Source of the DNA: CAWCPR01 sp963797475
GTDB taxonomy: Bacteria; Chloroflexota; Anaerolineae; Anaerolineales; UBA4823
Assembly: GCA_963797475.1 (NCBI GenBank)
Contig: CAWCPR010000003.1
Coordinates: 620,001 to 684,000, forward strand
DNA: 64,000 nt
Direction: 5' to 3'
Under the pieces are notes generated by a model that was given only the letters and a program-made list of their open reading frames with translations, had not been told where the DNA came from and made no database searches. Below are positions 25,404-34,412 of this stretch, piece by piece; positions within the stretch are counted from its first letter, which is position 1, and each line of letters starts with the position of its first letter. The position numbers were made by a program, and so were the translations under genes.

Positions 25404-26831
25404 ATGTTCGAGCGATTGCGCGCTAACTTGCCAGATGAATGCCGGTTGGACCTGCATAAGCCGGTCCTGGTAGGCGTTTCAGGCGGGCCGGACAGCGTCT
25501 GCCTGGCGCATATTCTATGGCGCCTGGGATTCCCCCTTGTGATTGCGCATTTTAACCACATGCTGCGACCGGAAGCAGATGCTGAGGCCAGCTATGTAAG
25601 GAAACTCGCCGGGGATCTGGGCGCCAGGCTGGCTGTAAAAGCAGAAGATGTGATGGCGTTCGCCAGCTCGCATGGCCTGTCCACCGAAGAGGCTTCCAGG
25701 CTGCTGCGCTACCGCTATTTATTCAGCGAAGCGCGGCGCCAGGAGGCACAAGCCGTCGCTGTCGGACATACGGCTGACGACCAGGTAGAGACCCTCCTGA
25801 TGCACCTGCTGCGCGGCGCCGGATTATCCGGTTTAACCGGGATGGCCAGCCGCAGCCTGCCCAATCCCTGGAGCCAGGATATTGCCCTGGTTCGCCCGCT
25901 TCTGGGGGTTTGGCGGAGGCAGATCGAGGGGTATAACGAAGAACATGGCCTGAAAGCTGTCCAGGATAACAGCAATTTGGATCGACGTTACCAACGCAAT
26001 CGCATCCGCCACGAATTACTCCCTTACCTGGAAAGTTACAACCCGGGCATTCGCCAGCTTCTCTGGCAGACGGCGGATTTGTTGCGAGAGGACCGCCGCA
26101 TTCTGGACCAGACTATCGATAATGCCTGGCAGTTGTGTCTCGGCGAGAAAGGTCAAGGCTACCTGGCGTTGGAGCTCGCGAGGTTAAAGGAACAGCCGCT
26201 CGGTTTGAAGCGTCAAATCTTCCGCCGGGCGATCCATGAGCTCCGCCCCGGCCTTCAGAACATCGATTACGAGGCGATTAACCGGGCGGTTGAACTGGTC
26301 GAACAACCTGCAGCCAGCGCCCAGGTCGACCTGGCAGCCGGGCTGAGGCTTAAGGTTGAGGCTTCCATGCTTTGGATTGCCGATTGGGAGACAGACCTGC
26401 CTACCGGCGGCTGGCCGCAATGGTTGGCCGGCGAGCAAAACCTACCCATCCCGGGAAGGCTGTCTCTGGACAATGGCTGGCAGCTTTCAGCGCAACGAGT
26501 GAGCATTCAGACCCATCCTGAAATCGAACGGATCCTTAATAATCCGGACCCCTATCAAGCCTGGGTAAGCCTGGACAGTCTTGAACGCCCGCTGAAAGTC
26601 CGCTCCCGCCAGCCTGGGGACCGGTTTCGTCCCCTTGGCCTGGGAGGCCACACGATCAAGCTGGCAGATTTCATGATCAATGTAAAAATGCCAGTGAGGG
26701 CGCGCCGGCGCTGGCCGCTGGTGATTTCCGGTACGGAAATCGTCTGGGTGCCGGGATTCCGCCTGGCCCATCCATACCGCTTGCAGGCAGAGAACCGGGA
26801 GGTCGTTCACCTGCGCCTGCAAAGATTGTAA
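25404..26831 (+). CDS. tilS: tRNA(Ile)-lysidine synthase
   Basis: This is a 475-residue full-length TilS. The PP-loop ATP pyrophosphatase domain (1-200) has SGGPDS at 26-31, 'AHFNHMLRPEADAEASYV' and 'GHTADDQVETLLMHLLRG'. 'RNRIRHELLPYLESYNPGIRQ' leads into the substrate-binding and C-terminal domains ('RSRQPGDRFRPLGLGGHTIKLADF'). It makes lysidine at C34 of tRNA-Ile(CAU), needed to read AUA codons. It is a single gene convergent with fhs. Confidence 0.95.
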   Translation: MFERLRANLPDECRLDLHKPVLVGVSGGPDSVCLAHILWRLGFPLVIAHFNHMLRPEADAEASYVRKLAGDLGARLAVKAEDVMAFASSHGLSTEEASRLLRYRYLFSEARRQEAQAVAVGHTADDQVETLLMHLLRGAGLSGLTGMASRSLPNPWSQDIALVRPLLGVWRRQIEGYNEEHGLKAVQDNSNLDRRYQRNRIRHELLPYLESYNPGIRQLLWQTADLLREDRRILDQTIDNAWQLCLGEKGQGYLALELARLKEQPLGLKRQIFRRAIHELRPGLQNIDYEAINRAVELVEQPAASAQVDLAAGLRLKVEASMLWIADWETDLPTGGWPQWLAGEQNLPIPGRLSLDNGWQLSAQRVSIQTHPEIERILNNPDPYQAWVSLDSLERPLKVRSRQPGDRFRPLGLGGHTIKLADFMINVKMPVRARRRWPLVISGTEIVWVPGFRLAHPYRLQAENREVVHLRLQRL

Positions 26832-26871
26832 AAAAGTGTCGGGCGCTTATGGCGCTCCCCACAATAGTGTT

Positions 26872-26912
26872 GGGCGCTTTGCCCCTGGCCTGCGGCCAGG
26901 GGCGGATGAATA
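26872..26912. repeat. Palindromic intergenic repeat, short-core copy
   Basis: GGGCGCTTTGCCCCTGGCC, a 3-base spacer (TGC) and GGCCAGGGGCGGATGAATA form a near-perfect hairpin core with asymmetric ends. The same ends occur in inverted orientation at 62114-62191, where the middle is much longer. A degenerate direct repeat of the left end (GTGTCGGGCGCTTA) lies 30 bp before it. It resembles a REP or small non-autonomous element. Confidence 0.6.
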
Positions 26913-26944
26913 CAGATACATCCTTTGAGGTTGAAACGAGAAAC

Positions 26945-26983
26945 AAAAAATGGGTGTAAAGGTGGAAATCACCCTTACACCCA
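26945..26983 (-). terminator. Rho-independent terminator of fhs
   Basis: The stem TGGGTGTAA.GGTG / CACC.TTACACCCA (26951-26983, one mismatch, GAAA-type loop) is followed on the minus strand by six T residues. It lies 34 bp past the fhs stop and also behind tilS. Confidence 0.85.
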
Positions 26984-27016
26984 ATCTTACCGATGTCGGG
27001 ATGAAATCAATCCCGT

Positions 27017-28942
27017 CTAGAACAGGCCAAGAACCCGGTTGTTTTCCAGATCCAAATCCACATCATAAAATACCGGGCGGGTCGGCAGACCGGGCATTGT
27101 GCGCAACGTTCCCAACAGCGGGTAGAGGAAGCCAGCGCCGACCGAGGCGCGGATGTCGCGAATCGGCACGCGGAAGCCCTTGGGGACTCCCTTCAAGGCC
27201 GGATCGTGGCTCAAGCTCAGGTGGGTTTTCGCCATACACAATGGCAGCTTGTCGAATCCCAGGCGAGTGTAAAGCTCGATTTTCGCCTCGGCTTCGGGTA
27301 AATAATCTACGCCATCAGCCCCGTAGATCTCCGTGCAGATCGTCTCAATTTTCTCTTTGATGGAGAGGTCGAGCGGGTAGAGGAATTTGAAGTTGCTGGG
27401 TTTCTCCGCTGCTTTAACCACCGCTTCGGCCAGGGCGGCAGCGCCGTCGCCGCCGTTCATCCAATGGGTGGCGACCACAGCATCTTCAGCGCCAGCTTCG
27501 ACAGCCGCCTTACGCACCAATTCAACCTCCGCCGGGGTATCGGTCGCGAATGAATTTACTGCAATCACCACCGGTATCCCGAAGCTCAGCGCGTTCTTGA
27601 TATGTGTCTGCAAATTACCCAGGCCGGCGCGCAGCAAATCGAGATTCTCTTCGATGTAAGCCGGGTCGAGCGGTTTGCCAGCCACCACTTTCGGTCCGCC
27701 CCCATGCATCTTGAGGGCCCGAACCGTCGCGACCATCACAACCACACTGGGAATCAAACCCGAATAACGACACTTGATGTCGAAGAACTTCTCCATTCCG
27801 ATGTCGGCGCCGAAGCCGGATTCAGTCACAACGTAGTCAGCCAGCTTCAAAGCAATACGGTCGGCGATGATAGAACTGTTCCCATGGGCGATGTTCGCAA
27901 ATGGCCCGGCATGCACGAATACGGGAGTGCCTTCCAGAGTCTGCATCAGGGTGGGTTTAATTGCATCCTTCATCAGCACGGTCATCGCACCCGCAACGCC
28001 GAGATCTTCGGCTGTGACCGCTTCGCCGGAGTGGTTTGTACCGATGACAATGCGACCAAAGCGCTCACGCATATCCGCCAGGTCTGTCGTTAGGGCCAGG
28101 ATCGCCATAATCTCGCTGGCGACGGTAATGTCAAAACCCGTCTTGCGGGTGAAACCCTTCTCTTCAGGTCCCTGACCGATTGTGATCTCGCGCAGGAAGC
28201 GGTCGTTCGTATCGATCACGCGCCGCCAGGTAATGCTATCCGGGTCAATATCCAGCCGGACGAAGCGGCTGATTTCTTCCGGAGTTAATTCGTTTGGATC
28301 GGTTTTATTAATTCCAAGTTTTTTAAGCCTGCGCAGCATCGTGGGAGCGAAGCTGCGATTCCCCTGTTTGTCTGGTGGGCACAGCGCATCGAAGAGTTTC
28401 TGGTCGCTCTGGTTAAACTCGTGGAACATCCGGGCATCGATGGCAGCCGCCAGAAGGTTATTGGCAGCGGTGATGGCGTGGATGTCTCCAGTCAAATGCA
28501 AGTTGAAATCTTCCATAGGGACTACCTGGCTGTAGCCCCCACCAGCAGCGCCGCCTTTAATCCCAAAGGTGGGACCCTGGCTTGGCTGGCGAATGCAGGT
28601 AAAGACGCGCTTGCCGAGCACGGCTCCCAAAGCCTGGCTCAGCCCTACCATCGTCGTGCTTTTTCCTTCTCCTAAGGGAGTCGGGGTGATTGCCGTCACG
28701 TCGATATACTTCCCATCAGGGATGTCGGCAAGGCGCTCTAAGACCTCCAGGCGAACTTTAGCCATATATTCGCCATGCAGCTCGAGCTCCGAAGGCAGCA
28801 GTCCAACCTCATCTGCCACCTGGGAGATTGGTTTCAGTTCCGCCTCCTGGGCAATTTCGATATCCGAGGGTACTGGAACGTGACGATTCGGTTTTACGGG
28901 GGTAAATTGTCGCAGGCCGGGATAGATTTTAGAATCACTCAT
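27017..28942 (-). CDS. fhs: Formate--tetrahydrofolate ligase (long form)
   Basis: This is a 641-residue enzyme that makes 10-formyl-THF from formate, ATP and THF, the entry to the methyl branch of one-carbon metabolism. Signatures are the P-loop 'TPTPLGEGKSTTMVGL', 'GIKGGAAGGGYSQVVPMED' and 'HAGPFANIAHGNSSIIAD'. It is about 80 residues longer than the common bacterial form, with an extra N-terminal part ('ISQVADEVGLLPSELELHG') as in the domain of eukaryotic C1-THF synthases. The ribosome-binding site AGGAGG is well placed. There are no other Wood-Ljungdahl genes nearby, so it may serve folate metabolism only. Confidence 0.96.
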   Translation of the reverse strand: MSDSKIYPGLRQFTPVKPNRHVPVPSDIEIAQEAELKPISQVADEVGLLPSELELHGEYMAKVRLEVLERLADIPDGKYIDVTAITPTPLGEGKSTTMVGLSQALGAVLGKRVFTCIRQPSQGPTFGIKGGAAGGGYSQVVPMEDFNLHLTGDIHAITAANNLLAAAIDARMFHEFNQSDQKLFDALCPPDKQGNRSFAPTMLRRLKKLGINKTDPNELTPEEISRFVRLDIDPDSITWRRVIDTNDRFLREITIGQGPEEKGFTRKTGFDITVASEIMAILALTTDLADMRERFGRIVIGTNHSGEAVTAEDLGVAGAMTVLMKDAIKPTLMQTLEGTPVFVHAGPFANIAHGNSSIIADRIALKLADYVVTESGFGADIGMEKFFDIKCRYSGLIPSVVVMVATVRALKMHGGGPKVVAGKPLDPAYIEENLDLLRAGLGNLQTHIKNALSFGIPVVIAVNSFATDTPAEVELVRKAAVEAGAEDAVVATHWMNGGDGAAALAEAVVKAAEKPSNFKFLYPLDLSIKEKIETICTEIYGADGVDYLPEAEAKIELYTRLGFDKLPLCMAKTHLSLSHDPALKGVPKGFRVPIRDIRASVGAGFLYPLLGTLRTMPGLPTRPVFYDVDLDLENNRVLGLF

Positions 28943-29194
28943 AATGGGATGTTCCTCCTATGACGATTAGTCCTAACTCGAGCAATCCTTGCAAGGTATA
29001 CAAGAATTTTCGTAATATTCATCCGGGTTAGGTTTTATAGATTAAGTAAATTTTGACAGAAATCTTCCTTTTCGACAATGGACGCATTTCCTGATTGTAC
29101 ACGAAAAGTGTCATAAATCACACATTCTCACGAGAGAATTGTATCTATATTCCAAGAATCATGTCCCCCGATCTAATAGCGGACCGGGGGACTG

Positions 29195-29222
29195 TTCGTA
29201 AAAACTTCATTTCGAAGCTTTT
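29195..29222 (-). terminator. Weak terminator after trehalose synthase
   Basis: A short stem (CTTC-GAAAT-GAAG) followed by TTTTT on the minus strand begins right at the stop codon. A second, stronger hairpin (GTCCCCCG arms, about 29163-29192) lies just beyond, without a T-run. Confidence 0.45.
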
Positions 29223-30859
29223 TATAGCTTAAGCCAGAGAAACTGGTATGGCGCTAATGACAGCTTCAGCTCACCGTTCTCCAACATGGGACCTTCTGCG
29301 CCATGAAGTATATCCACGGACTTCGCCGATTGCACACTGGGAATCGTCAGAACAAATGCTTGTTGCACTGAGGACAAATTATTGGCGACCAACAAGCGGT
29401 CATTCTCAAAAGTACGTAGATATGCAGCAATTACCGGTCGGTCCGCCGGCAAGTCATCTTGGACCCAGTCGAGTGTCCCCCATCCAAAGGCCGGATGCTG
29501 TTTGCGAACTTCGATCATTCTACGGAACAGATTAAGCAATGATCCGGAATCTCGCAATTGATCCGCCACGTTCACCTTTTGATAGCCAAAAGTGTCGTCG
29601 CTGATAACCGGCGAATACAGCTTATCCGCCGGGGCGGTCGAGAACCCGGCATTCGGACTCCCGTCCCACTGCATGGGAGTGCGCACACCATTGCGATCGA
29701 ACAACCAGATGTTATCTCCCATACCGATTTCATCCCCATAATAGACGATCGGCGACCCGGGCATCGTAAAAAGCAGGGAATTCGCCAGCTCTATCTTGCG
29801 CTGGTCATTATCCAAAAGAGGCGCCAGGCGGCGGCGAATTCCTAAATTTAATCGCATACGCGGGTCTGGAGCATATTGCTCCCACATCCATTGGCGTTCT
29901 TCCTCCGTCACCATTTCCAGGGTAAGCTCATCGTGGTTGCGCAAAAAAATGCACCACTGGCAAGACTCCTCCAAAGGCGGGGTGCGCTGCAACACCCATT
30001 CTACCGGCCGGCGGTCCTCTTTTTTCAGCGCCATAAAAATACGCGGCATGAGTGGGAAATGAAAACCCATGTGGAATTCATTCGTCCCGTCCCCAAAATA
30101 GGGCAGGACGTCCTCAGGCCACTGGTTTGCCTCTGCGAGTAATATCCGGTCCGGGTAGCGCTCGTTAATAAAGCTGCGGATCTTTTTGAGATAGGCATGG
30201 GTTTCCGGCAGGTTTTCGCAATTTGTGCCTTCGCGCTCGAAAAGGTACGGGACCGCATCGGCGCGGAAGCCATCCACACCTATTTCCAACCAAAAATTCA
30301 TGATATCGATCATTTCCTGCTGGACGGCAGGGTTATCGAAATTCAAATCGGGCTGGGTGGAATAAAAGCGGTGCCAGAAATACTTCCCGGCCTTCTCATC
30401 CCACGTCCAATTTGAACTTTCTGTATCGAGGAAGATGATGCGCGCATCCTGATATTTCTTATCCGTATCACTCCAGACATAATAATCGTGGTATGGCGAA
30501 TTGGGATCTGAACGAGCAGCCTGGAACCAGGGATGCTGATCGGAGGTATGGTTGAGAACCAGATCTGTGATGACATGCATCCCGCGTGCGTGCGCTTCAT
30601 CCAGCAAGTTTTTGAAATCTTCCAAGGTGCCATAGCCGGGGTAGACGCTGTAGTAATCAGAGATATCGTAGCCATCATCCCTCAGCGGCGAAGGATAAAT
30701 AGGGAGCAGCCAGAGGCAATTTACACCCAGGTCTTTAAGATAATCCAATTTCCGCGCCAACCCCGGCAAGTCACCGTGCCCATCAGCGTTGCTGTCACAA
30801 AAAGCACGCACATTCAATTCATAGAAAATGGCGTCCTTGTACCAAAGAGTATCACTCAT
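29222..30859 (-). CDS. treS: Trehalose synthase (maltose alpha-D-glucosyltransferase), GH13
   Basis: This is a 545-residue GH13 enzyme expected to interconvert maltose and trehalose. It opens with 'WYKDAIFYELNVRAFCDSNADGHGD'-type sequence typical of TreS. Catalytic residues lie in 'DGFRADAVPYLF' (Asp nucleophile), 'LLAEANQWPEDV' (Glu acid/base) and 'RNHDELTLEM' (Asp). Further markers are 'PGSPIVYYGDEIGMGDN' and 'RTPMQWD'. There is no signal peptide, so it is cytoplasmic, and no maltokinase fusion. As the last gene of the sugar-uptake operon it would process the imported disaccharide. Amylosucrase-like or oligo-1,6-glucosidase activity cannot be excluded. Confidence 0.88.
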   Translation of the reverse strand: MSDTLWYKDAIFYELNVRAFCDSNADGHGDLPGLARKLDYLKDLGVNCLWLLPIYPSPLRDDGYDISDYYSVYPGYGTLEDFKNLLDEAHARGMHVITDLVLNHTSDQHPWFQAARSDPNSPYHDYYVWSDTDKKYQDARIIFLDTESSNWTWDEKAGKYFWHRFYSTQPDLNFDNPAVQQEMIDIMNFWLEIGVDGFRADAVPYLFEREGTNCENLPETHAYLKKIRSFINERYPDRILLAEANQWPEDVLPYFGDGTNEFHMGFHFPLMPRIFMALKKEDRRPVEWVLQRTPPLEESCQWCIFLRNHDELTLEMVTEEERQWMWEQYAPDPRMRLNLGIRRRLAPLLDNDQRKIELANSLLFTMPGSPIVYYGDEIGMGDNIWLFDRNGVRTPMQWDGSPNAGFSTAPADKLYSPVISDDTFGYQKVNVADQLRDSGSLLNLFRRMIEVRKQHPAFGWGTLDWVQDDLPADRPVIAAYLRTFENDRLLVANNLSSVQQAFVLTIPSVQSAKSVDILHGAEGPMLENGELKLSLAPYQFLWLKL

Positions 30860-30935
30860 ATCACTCGACCCAAAGATGCACCTGGGGAAAAATTCGCTCC
30901 GCCAGGCTCAAGGGTTTCGGATCCAGAAAACCTGG

Positions 30936-32123
30936 TTATCCTTTTACCGCACCAGCCAGCATTCCCCGTACGAAATAGCGCTGCAAGCTGAAGAAAACGA
31001 CCATCGGAAGCAGCATCGAGAGGAAAGCTGAAGCGGTCAGTAACTGCCAGCCAGCCCCCAGCGAGGTGACCATGTTGCTGATTTGGTAGGTCATTACAGG
31101 GTTGTTACCACCCAGGAAGACCAGGGCGACCAGCAGATCATTCCACACCCACAGGAATTGGAAAATTCCAAGCGAGGCGATGGCTGGCATTGCCAACGGG
31201 ATCACCAGGCGATAGAACGCGGTCCAGTGTGAGGCGCCGTCCAGGTAAGCCGACTCGAAGAGATCGCGCGGCAGTGAGCCCAGGAAATTGCGCATCAGGT
31301 AAATCGCGTAGGGCAAACCAAAACCGGTGTGAAACAGCCACACTCCCAGGAAAGTGCCATTCAGACCGAGCTGTGCGTAGATGCGAGAGATCGGCACGAG
31401 CGTCATTTGCAAAGGCACCACCTGCAGACCGACCAGGATGGCGAACAGCCAGTAGCGGCCTTTGAAATCCAGCCAGGCGAAGGCGTAACCGGCGAATGCA
31501 GCAAACAAGATCGGGAGGATGGTCGCCGGGATGGTAACGAGCAGGCTGTTTAAAAAGGCGCGCCCCATGCCACGTGGGTTAAGCAAATCGCTGGCATTAC
31601 AATTCAGGTCGACCGACTGCGCCCCAGAAGAACAATCCGCAATGTAGTTCTTGGTGCCCCGGTAGCCTACAATCGAATCGACATAATTAGTAATCGTAAA
31701 TCGAGGAATCTGCTCAATCCCGGAAATTTGTTTGAGATACGAAGCAACATCTGCCGCTTCTTGAGCGCTCGGCAATGGGATATCGCCCATATGCGGCTGC
31801 CCGTTAATGTCCTTGCGCAACATTGCCAGCAATTGCAGCGAGCGAGGATATTGATTGACCAAATCCGGGTTGGTAAGGTCGGCTGCAGCAATTGCCTTTC
31901 CATCCGCTCCATGGCAGGAAGAACAGGACTGGGTATATGCGCTCTGTCCAGGCGCTGCCGATAAGGCGGTCCACCATCCGGTGCTGTTGATCGCCTGAAC
32001 CGGTCGAAACGAAGTGACCAGCAGACCCACCGTCGGGACGACCCAAAGGAGAATCAATACGACGATGGCAAGATGGGTGGGCAGCTTGTTGAAAAAAGCA
32101 TTCAGTTTCGACGTTCCGTTCAT
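30936..32123 (-). CDS. Carbohydrate ABC transporter permease (MalG/AglG type) with an inserted cytochrome c domain
   Basis: This is a 395-residue inner-membrane permease, about 100 residues longer than usual. TM1 (about 17-38) is followed by an extracellular loop holding a small c-type cytochrome domain (about 58-135): heme motif C67-S-S-C70-H71, 'GADGKAIAAADLTNP', possible axial ligand M112 in 'GQPHMGDIPLPS', and the closing helix 'AQEAADVASYLKQI'. A second Cys pair (C164, C175) lies further along the loop. The remaining TM segments and the EAA loop (ESAYLDGASHWTAFYRLVIPL, about 290-310) are standard. There is no frameshift: the domain is in one continuous frame. It overlaps the partner permease by 4 bp. 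Confidence 0.88.
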   Translation of the reverse strand: MNGTSKLNAFFNKLPTHLAIVVLILLWVVPTVGLLVTSFRPVQAINSTGWWTALSAAPGQSAYTQSCSSCHGADGKAIAAADLTNPDLVNQYPRSLQLLAMLRKDINGQPHMGDIPLPSAQEAADVASYLKQISGIEQIPRFTITNYVDSIVGYRGTKNYIADCSSGAQSVDLNCNASDLLNPRGMGRAFLNSLLVTIPATILPILFAAFAGYAFAWLDFKGRYWLFAILVGLQVVPLQMTLVPISRIYAQLGLNGTFLGVWLFHTGFGLPYAIYLMRNFLGSLPRDLFESAYLDGASHWTAFYRLVIPLAMPAIASLGIFQFLWVWNDLLVALVFLGGNNPVMTYQISNMVTSLGAGWQLLTASAFLSMLLPMVVFFSLQRYFVRGMLAGAVKG

Positions 32124-33082
32124 CGGATTGCCTCCTGTTCCAGAAAGCGGTTGATATTAAGGTAGATGAACGGGATGATGGCAACGATGAGCACAACGGC
32201 TACAGCAGTTCCCCGCCCTGTATTGAAATTCTTATACATCTCTGTATACATCCGGTTGGCGATAACTTCTGTCCCATAGTTTCCACCGGTCATGACGTAG
32301 ACGATATCGAAAAGCTTAAGCACGTTGATGACCATGGTCGTTACGACGACAATGATGGTCGGCATAATGATCGGCACCATAATCGATGCGAATACCTTCC
32401 ATTCACTGGCGCCGTCCACGCGAGCAGCTTCCAAAATCTCGCCCGGGACGGACTTCAAAGCGGCTGAAAGGATCGTCATGGAAAATCCGGTCCACATCCA
32501 TATCCCCACGACAATCAGGGCTAAGGTATTGATCTGGGGGGTGGACAGCCAGGCCACGGGTTTAAACCCTAACCCGGTGAGGATCGCGTTCAACAAGCCA
32601 ATTTGAACGTTCTGTGTGCCATAATCGTACATGAACTTCCAAATCACGCCGGCTCCCACAAAGGAGATCGCCATCGGCATGAAAATAATGGATTTTGCCA
32701 GCGCCTCATAGCGAACCCGGTCCGCCAGTACGGCGAAAGCCAGCCCGATCACCACTGTACCTGAGACCATCAAGATCATCCACTTGATGTTATTGCCGTA
32801 GGAAGAATCCCAAAACGAATTCCAAGCCGACCCAAAGGATGAAAGATCCAGCTCAGCGGTGAGGGCGTAGTGATAATTCTCAAAGATACCCCAGCAAGGC
32901 CGACCTTCTACGCAACTGGCAGCAGCAGAGGCCGTCCCATCCTTATTCAAGAAGCTGAGGTATATGGTGGAAATCATGGGATAAACAATGAAAATACTCA
33001 TCACCAGCAAAGCAGGCGCAAGATAAGTCCAGGGGGCGATTTTGCCCTGCTTCATGATTTGAGGAACATTTCGAGCAGCCAT
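32120..33082 (-). CDS. Carbohydrate ABC transporter permease (MalF/AglF type)
   Basis: This is a 320-residue permease with about 6 transmembrane segments and the EAA loop 'EAARVDGASEWKVFASIMVPI', which docks to the ATPase. The first extracellular loop has two Cys residues ('SCVEGRPCW'), possibly a disulfide. I chose the ATG at 33082 because AGGAGG lies upstream; a TTG nine codons earlier lacks one. It forms a heterodimer with the cytochrome c-bearing permease encoded next (4-bp overlap). No ABC ATPase is encoded in the operon, so a shared MsmX/MalK-type ATPase from elsewhere is required. Confidence 0.93.
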   Translation of the reverse strand: MAARNVPQIMKQGKIAPWTYLAPALLVMSIFIVYPMISTIYLSFLNKDGTASAAASCVEGRPCWGIFENYHYALTAELDLSSFGSAWNSFWDSSYGNNIKWMILMVSGTVVIGLAFAVLADRVRYEALAKSIIFMPMAISFVGAGVIWKFMYDYGTQNVQIGLLNAILTGLGFKPVAWLSTPQINTLALIVVGIWMWTGFSMTILSAALKSVPGEILEAARVDGASEWKVFASIMVPIIMPTIIVVVTTMVINVLKLFDIVYVMTGGNYGTEVIANRMYTEMYKNFNTGRGTAVAVVLIVAIIPFIYLNINRFLEQEAIR

Positions 33083-33185
33083 AAGCTTCCTCCTAGCTCC
33101 TTTATCCAAACTCTCTCAAAACCACGAATTACTCGATGCCTTTACACCGATGACCCCAGTTAATGTCAAGGCTTCCAAATATAAG

Positions 33186-33217
33186 CAAGGGGACAGCCCG
33201 ATTGGGCTGTCCCCTTG
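33186..33217 (-). promoter_or_regulatory. 14-bp perfect hairpin between solute-binding protein and permease genes
   Basis: CAAGGGGACAGCCC and its complement flank a 4-base loop. An overlapping alternative inverted repeat (CCTTGT/ACAAGG at 33213-33227) would compete with it. There is no T-run on the minus strand. Hairpins in this position commonly stabilise the upstream binding-protein mRNA or reduce read-through into the permease genes. Confidence 0.6.
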
Positions 33218-33229
33218 TATTACAAGGAA

Positions 33230-34336
33230 TTACTTCAACGCTTCTGATTGCACCTGTGCGACGGCATTGAGCTCGGTATCGAGGTCGCCGCCGTTGACGT
33301 AGTCGACGATGGCTTTCCACTCTGCGCTGCCGAAGCCGCCCGGAATTGTGTCGCCGATGTCAGGCGTGAAGCCCTTAGCGGCAGCCAGGATGTCGGCGTA
33401 CTTCTGCAAAGCGGGATCCGAGTAGTGCCCCGATCCAGCGTTGTTGGGCGTGTTGGCAAAGCCCACTTCCGCCCACTTCTGCCCGCCGGCGTCGCTGCTC
33501 AGGTAGGCCACCAAAGCCTTGACCGCCGGCTTGTCACTGAAGGCCATCATCCAGTCCGAGCCGCCCTGCACCCCTTGGGCATCCGGAATACCAAAGAAGT
33601 CATAGTCCGTGCCGTACTTCAGGGTCGGGAACTGCTTGGCGATCTCCGCTCCCGCAAACCCGGACTGCTTCACCATCATCGCTTCCGGCGGGTCCGCGAA
33701 CGGCTTGTAGATCGCATCCAGGAACCCGGTCGACAGCGTCCCCTGTGCGCCGCCTACCGTGTACTTGGGATCCGTAGCCCACTTGCCGTAGATCTGGTAG
33801 GCCTCTTTCACGCCGGCATCGTTGTAGGGCACCGAACCGTCGATGATCCCACTCACGTAGTCCGGCCCCTGCTTCACCAGCATGAGGTCCTGGATGAAGT
33901 CCGACCCGGTCCAGCCAGTGGCGTCGCCTGACTCAAAGCCCATCGACCATGGCACGTTCCCGTCGGCTACCATCTTCTCCACCAACGCATCCAGCTCGTC
34001 CCAGGTCGTCGGCACCTGGTACCCGAACGCTTCAAAGTTCACCGGGCTGTACCAGATGATCGTCTTGATGTCCGCTTTCACCGGCAGCCCCAGCCATTTG
34101 CCGTCCACTGTGCCGATCTGCTGCCAGAAGTCCGCATAGTTCCCGGCATTTACCCCCAGATCCGTCATCGGCTTCAGCAGGTCTTTGTACTGCGTCAACT
34201 GGGTCACGTTCCAGAAGGTGATGTCCGGCGGCGTCCCTGCCTTCACCCGCGTGTCCAACAACGCCTGGTCGCGGGTCGACTCCGGCTTCAGCACGATCCC
34301 ACAGGCATCCACCAACGGCTTCAGGATCGCATTCAG
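33230..34336 (-). pseudogene. Second solute-binding domain of a tandem duplication, out of frame with the first
   Basis: From 34336 the minus strand encodes 'LNAILKPLVDACGIVLKPES' through to 'NAVAQVQSEALK' and a stop at 33230, about 368 residues nearly identical to the first copy. It has no start codon, signal peptide or ribosome-binding site of its own. The first copy would run straight into it through a 'GQPAPTQAPAASSA' linker, but an extra A at 34337-34338 (relative to the matching site near 35559) shifts the frame. If corrected, the product would be a single lipoprotein of about 856 residues with two binding domains. Confidence 0.8.
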
Positions 34337-34412
34337 AACTCTCTTCCTCCGTCCCAGACCACTGGTACAACATGCTGATCGTGTCCCCAGATTGCGCTCC
34401 CATGCAGTCGAT
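33248..34412. repeat. Tandem duplication unit, downstream copy (about 1.16 kb)
   Basis: This segment repeats 34470-35633 with a constant offset of 1222 bp (1221 past the inserted base) and only scattered substitutions. A non-repeated spacer of 57 bp that encodes the linker separates the units. Confidence 0.9.
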
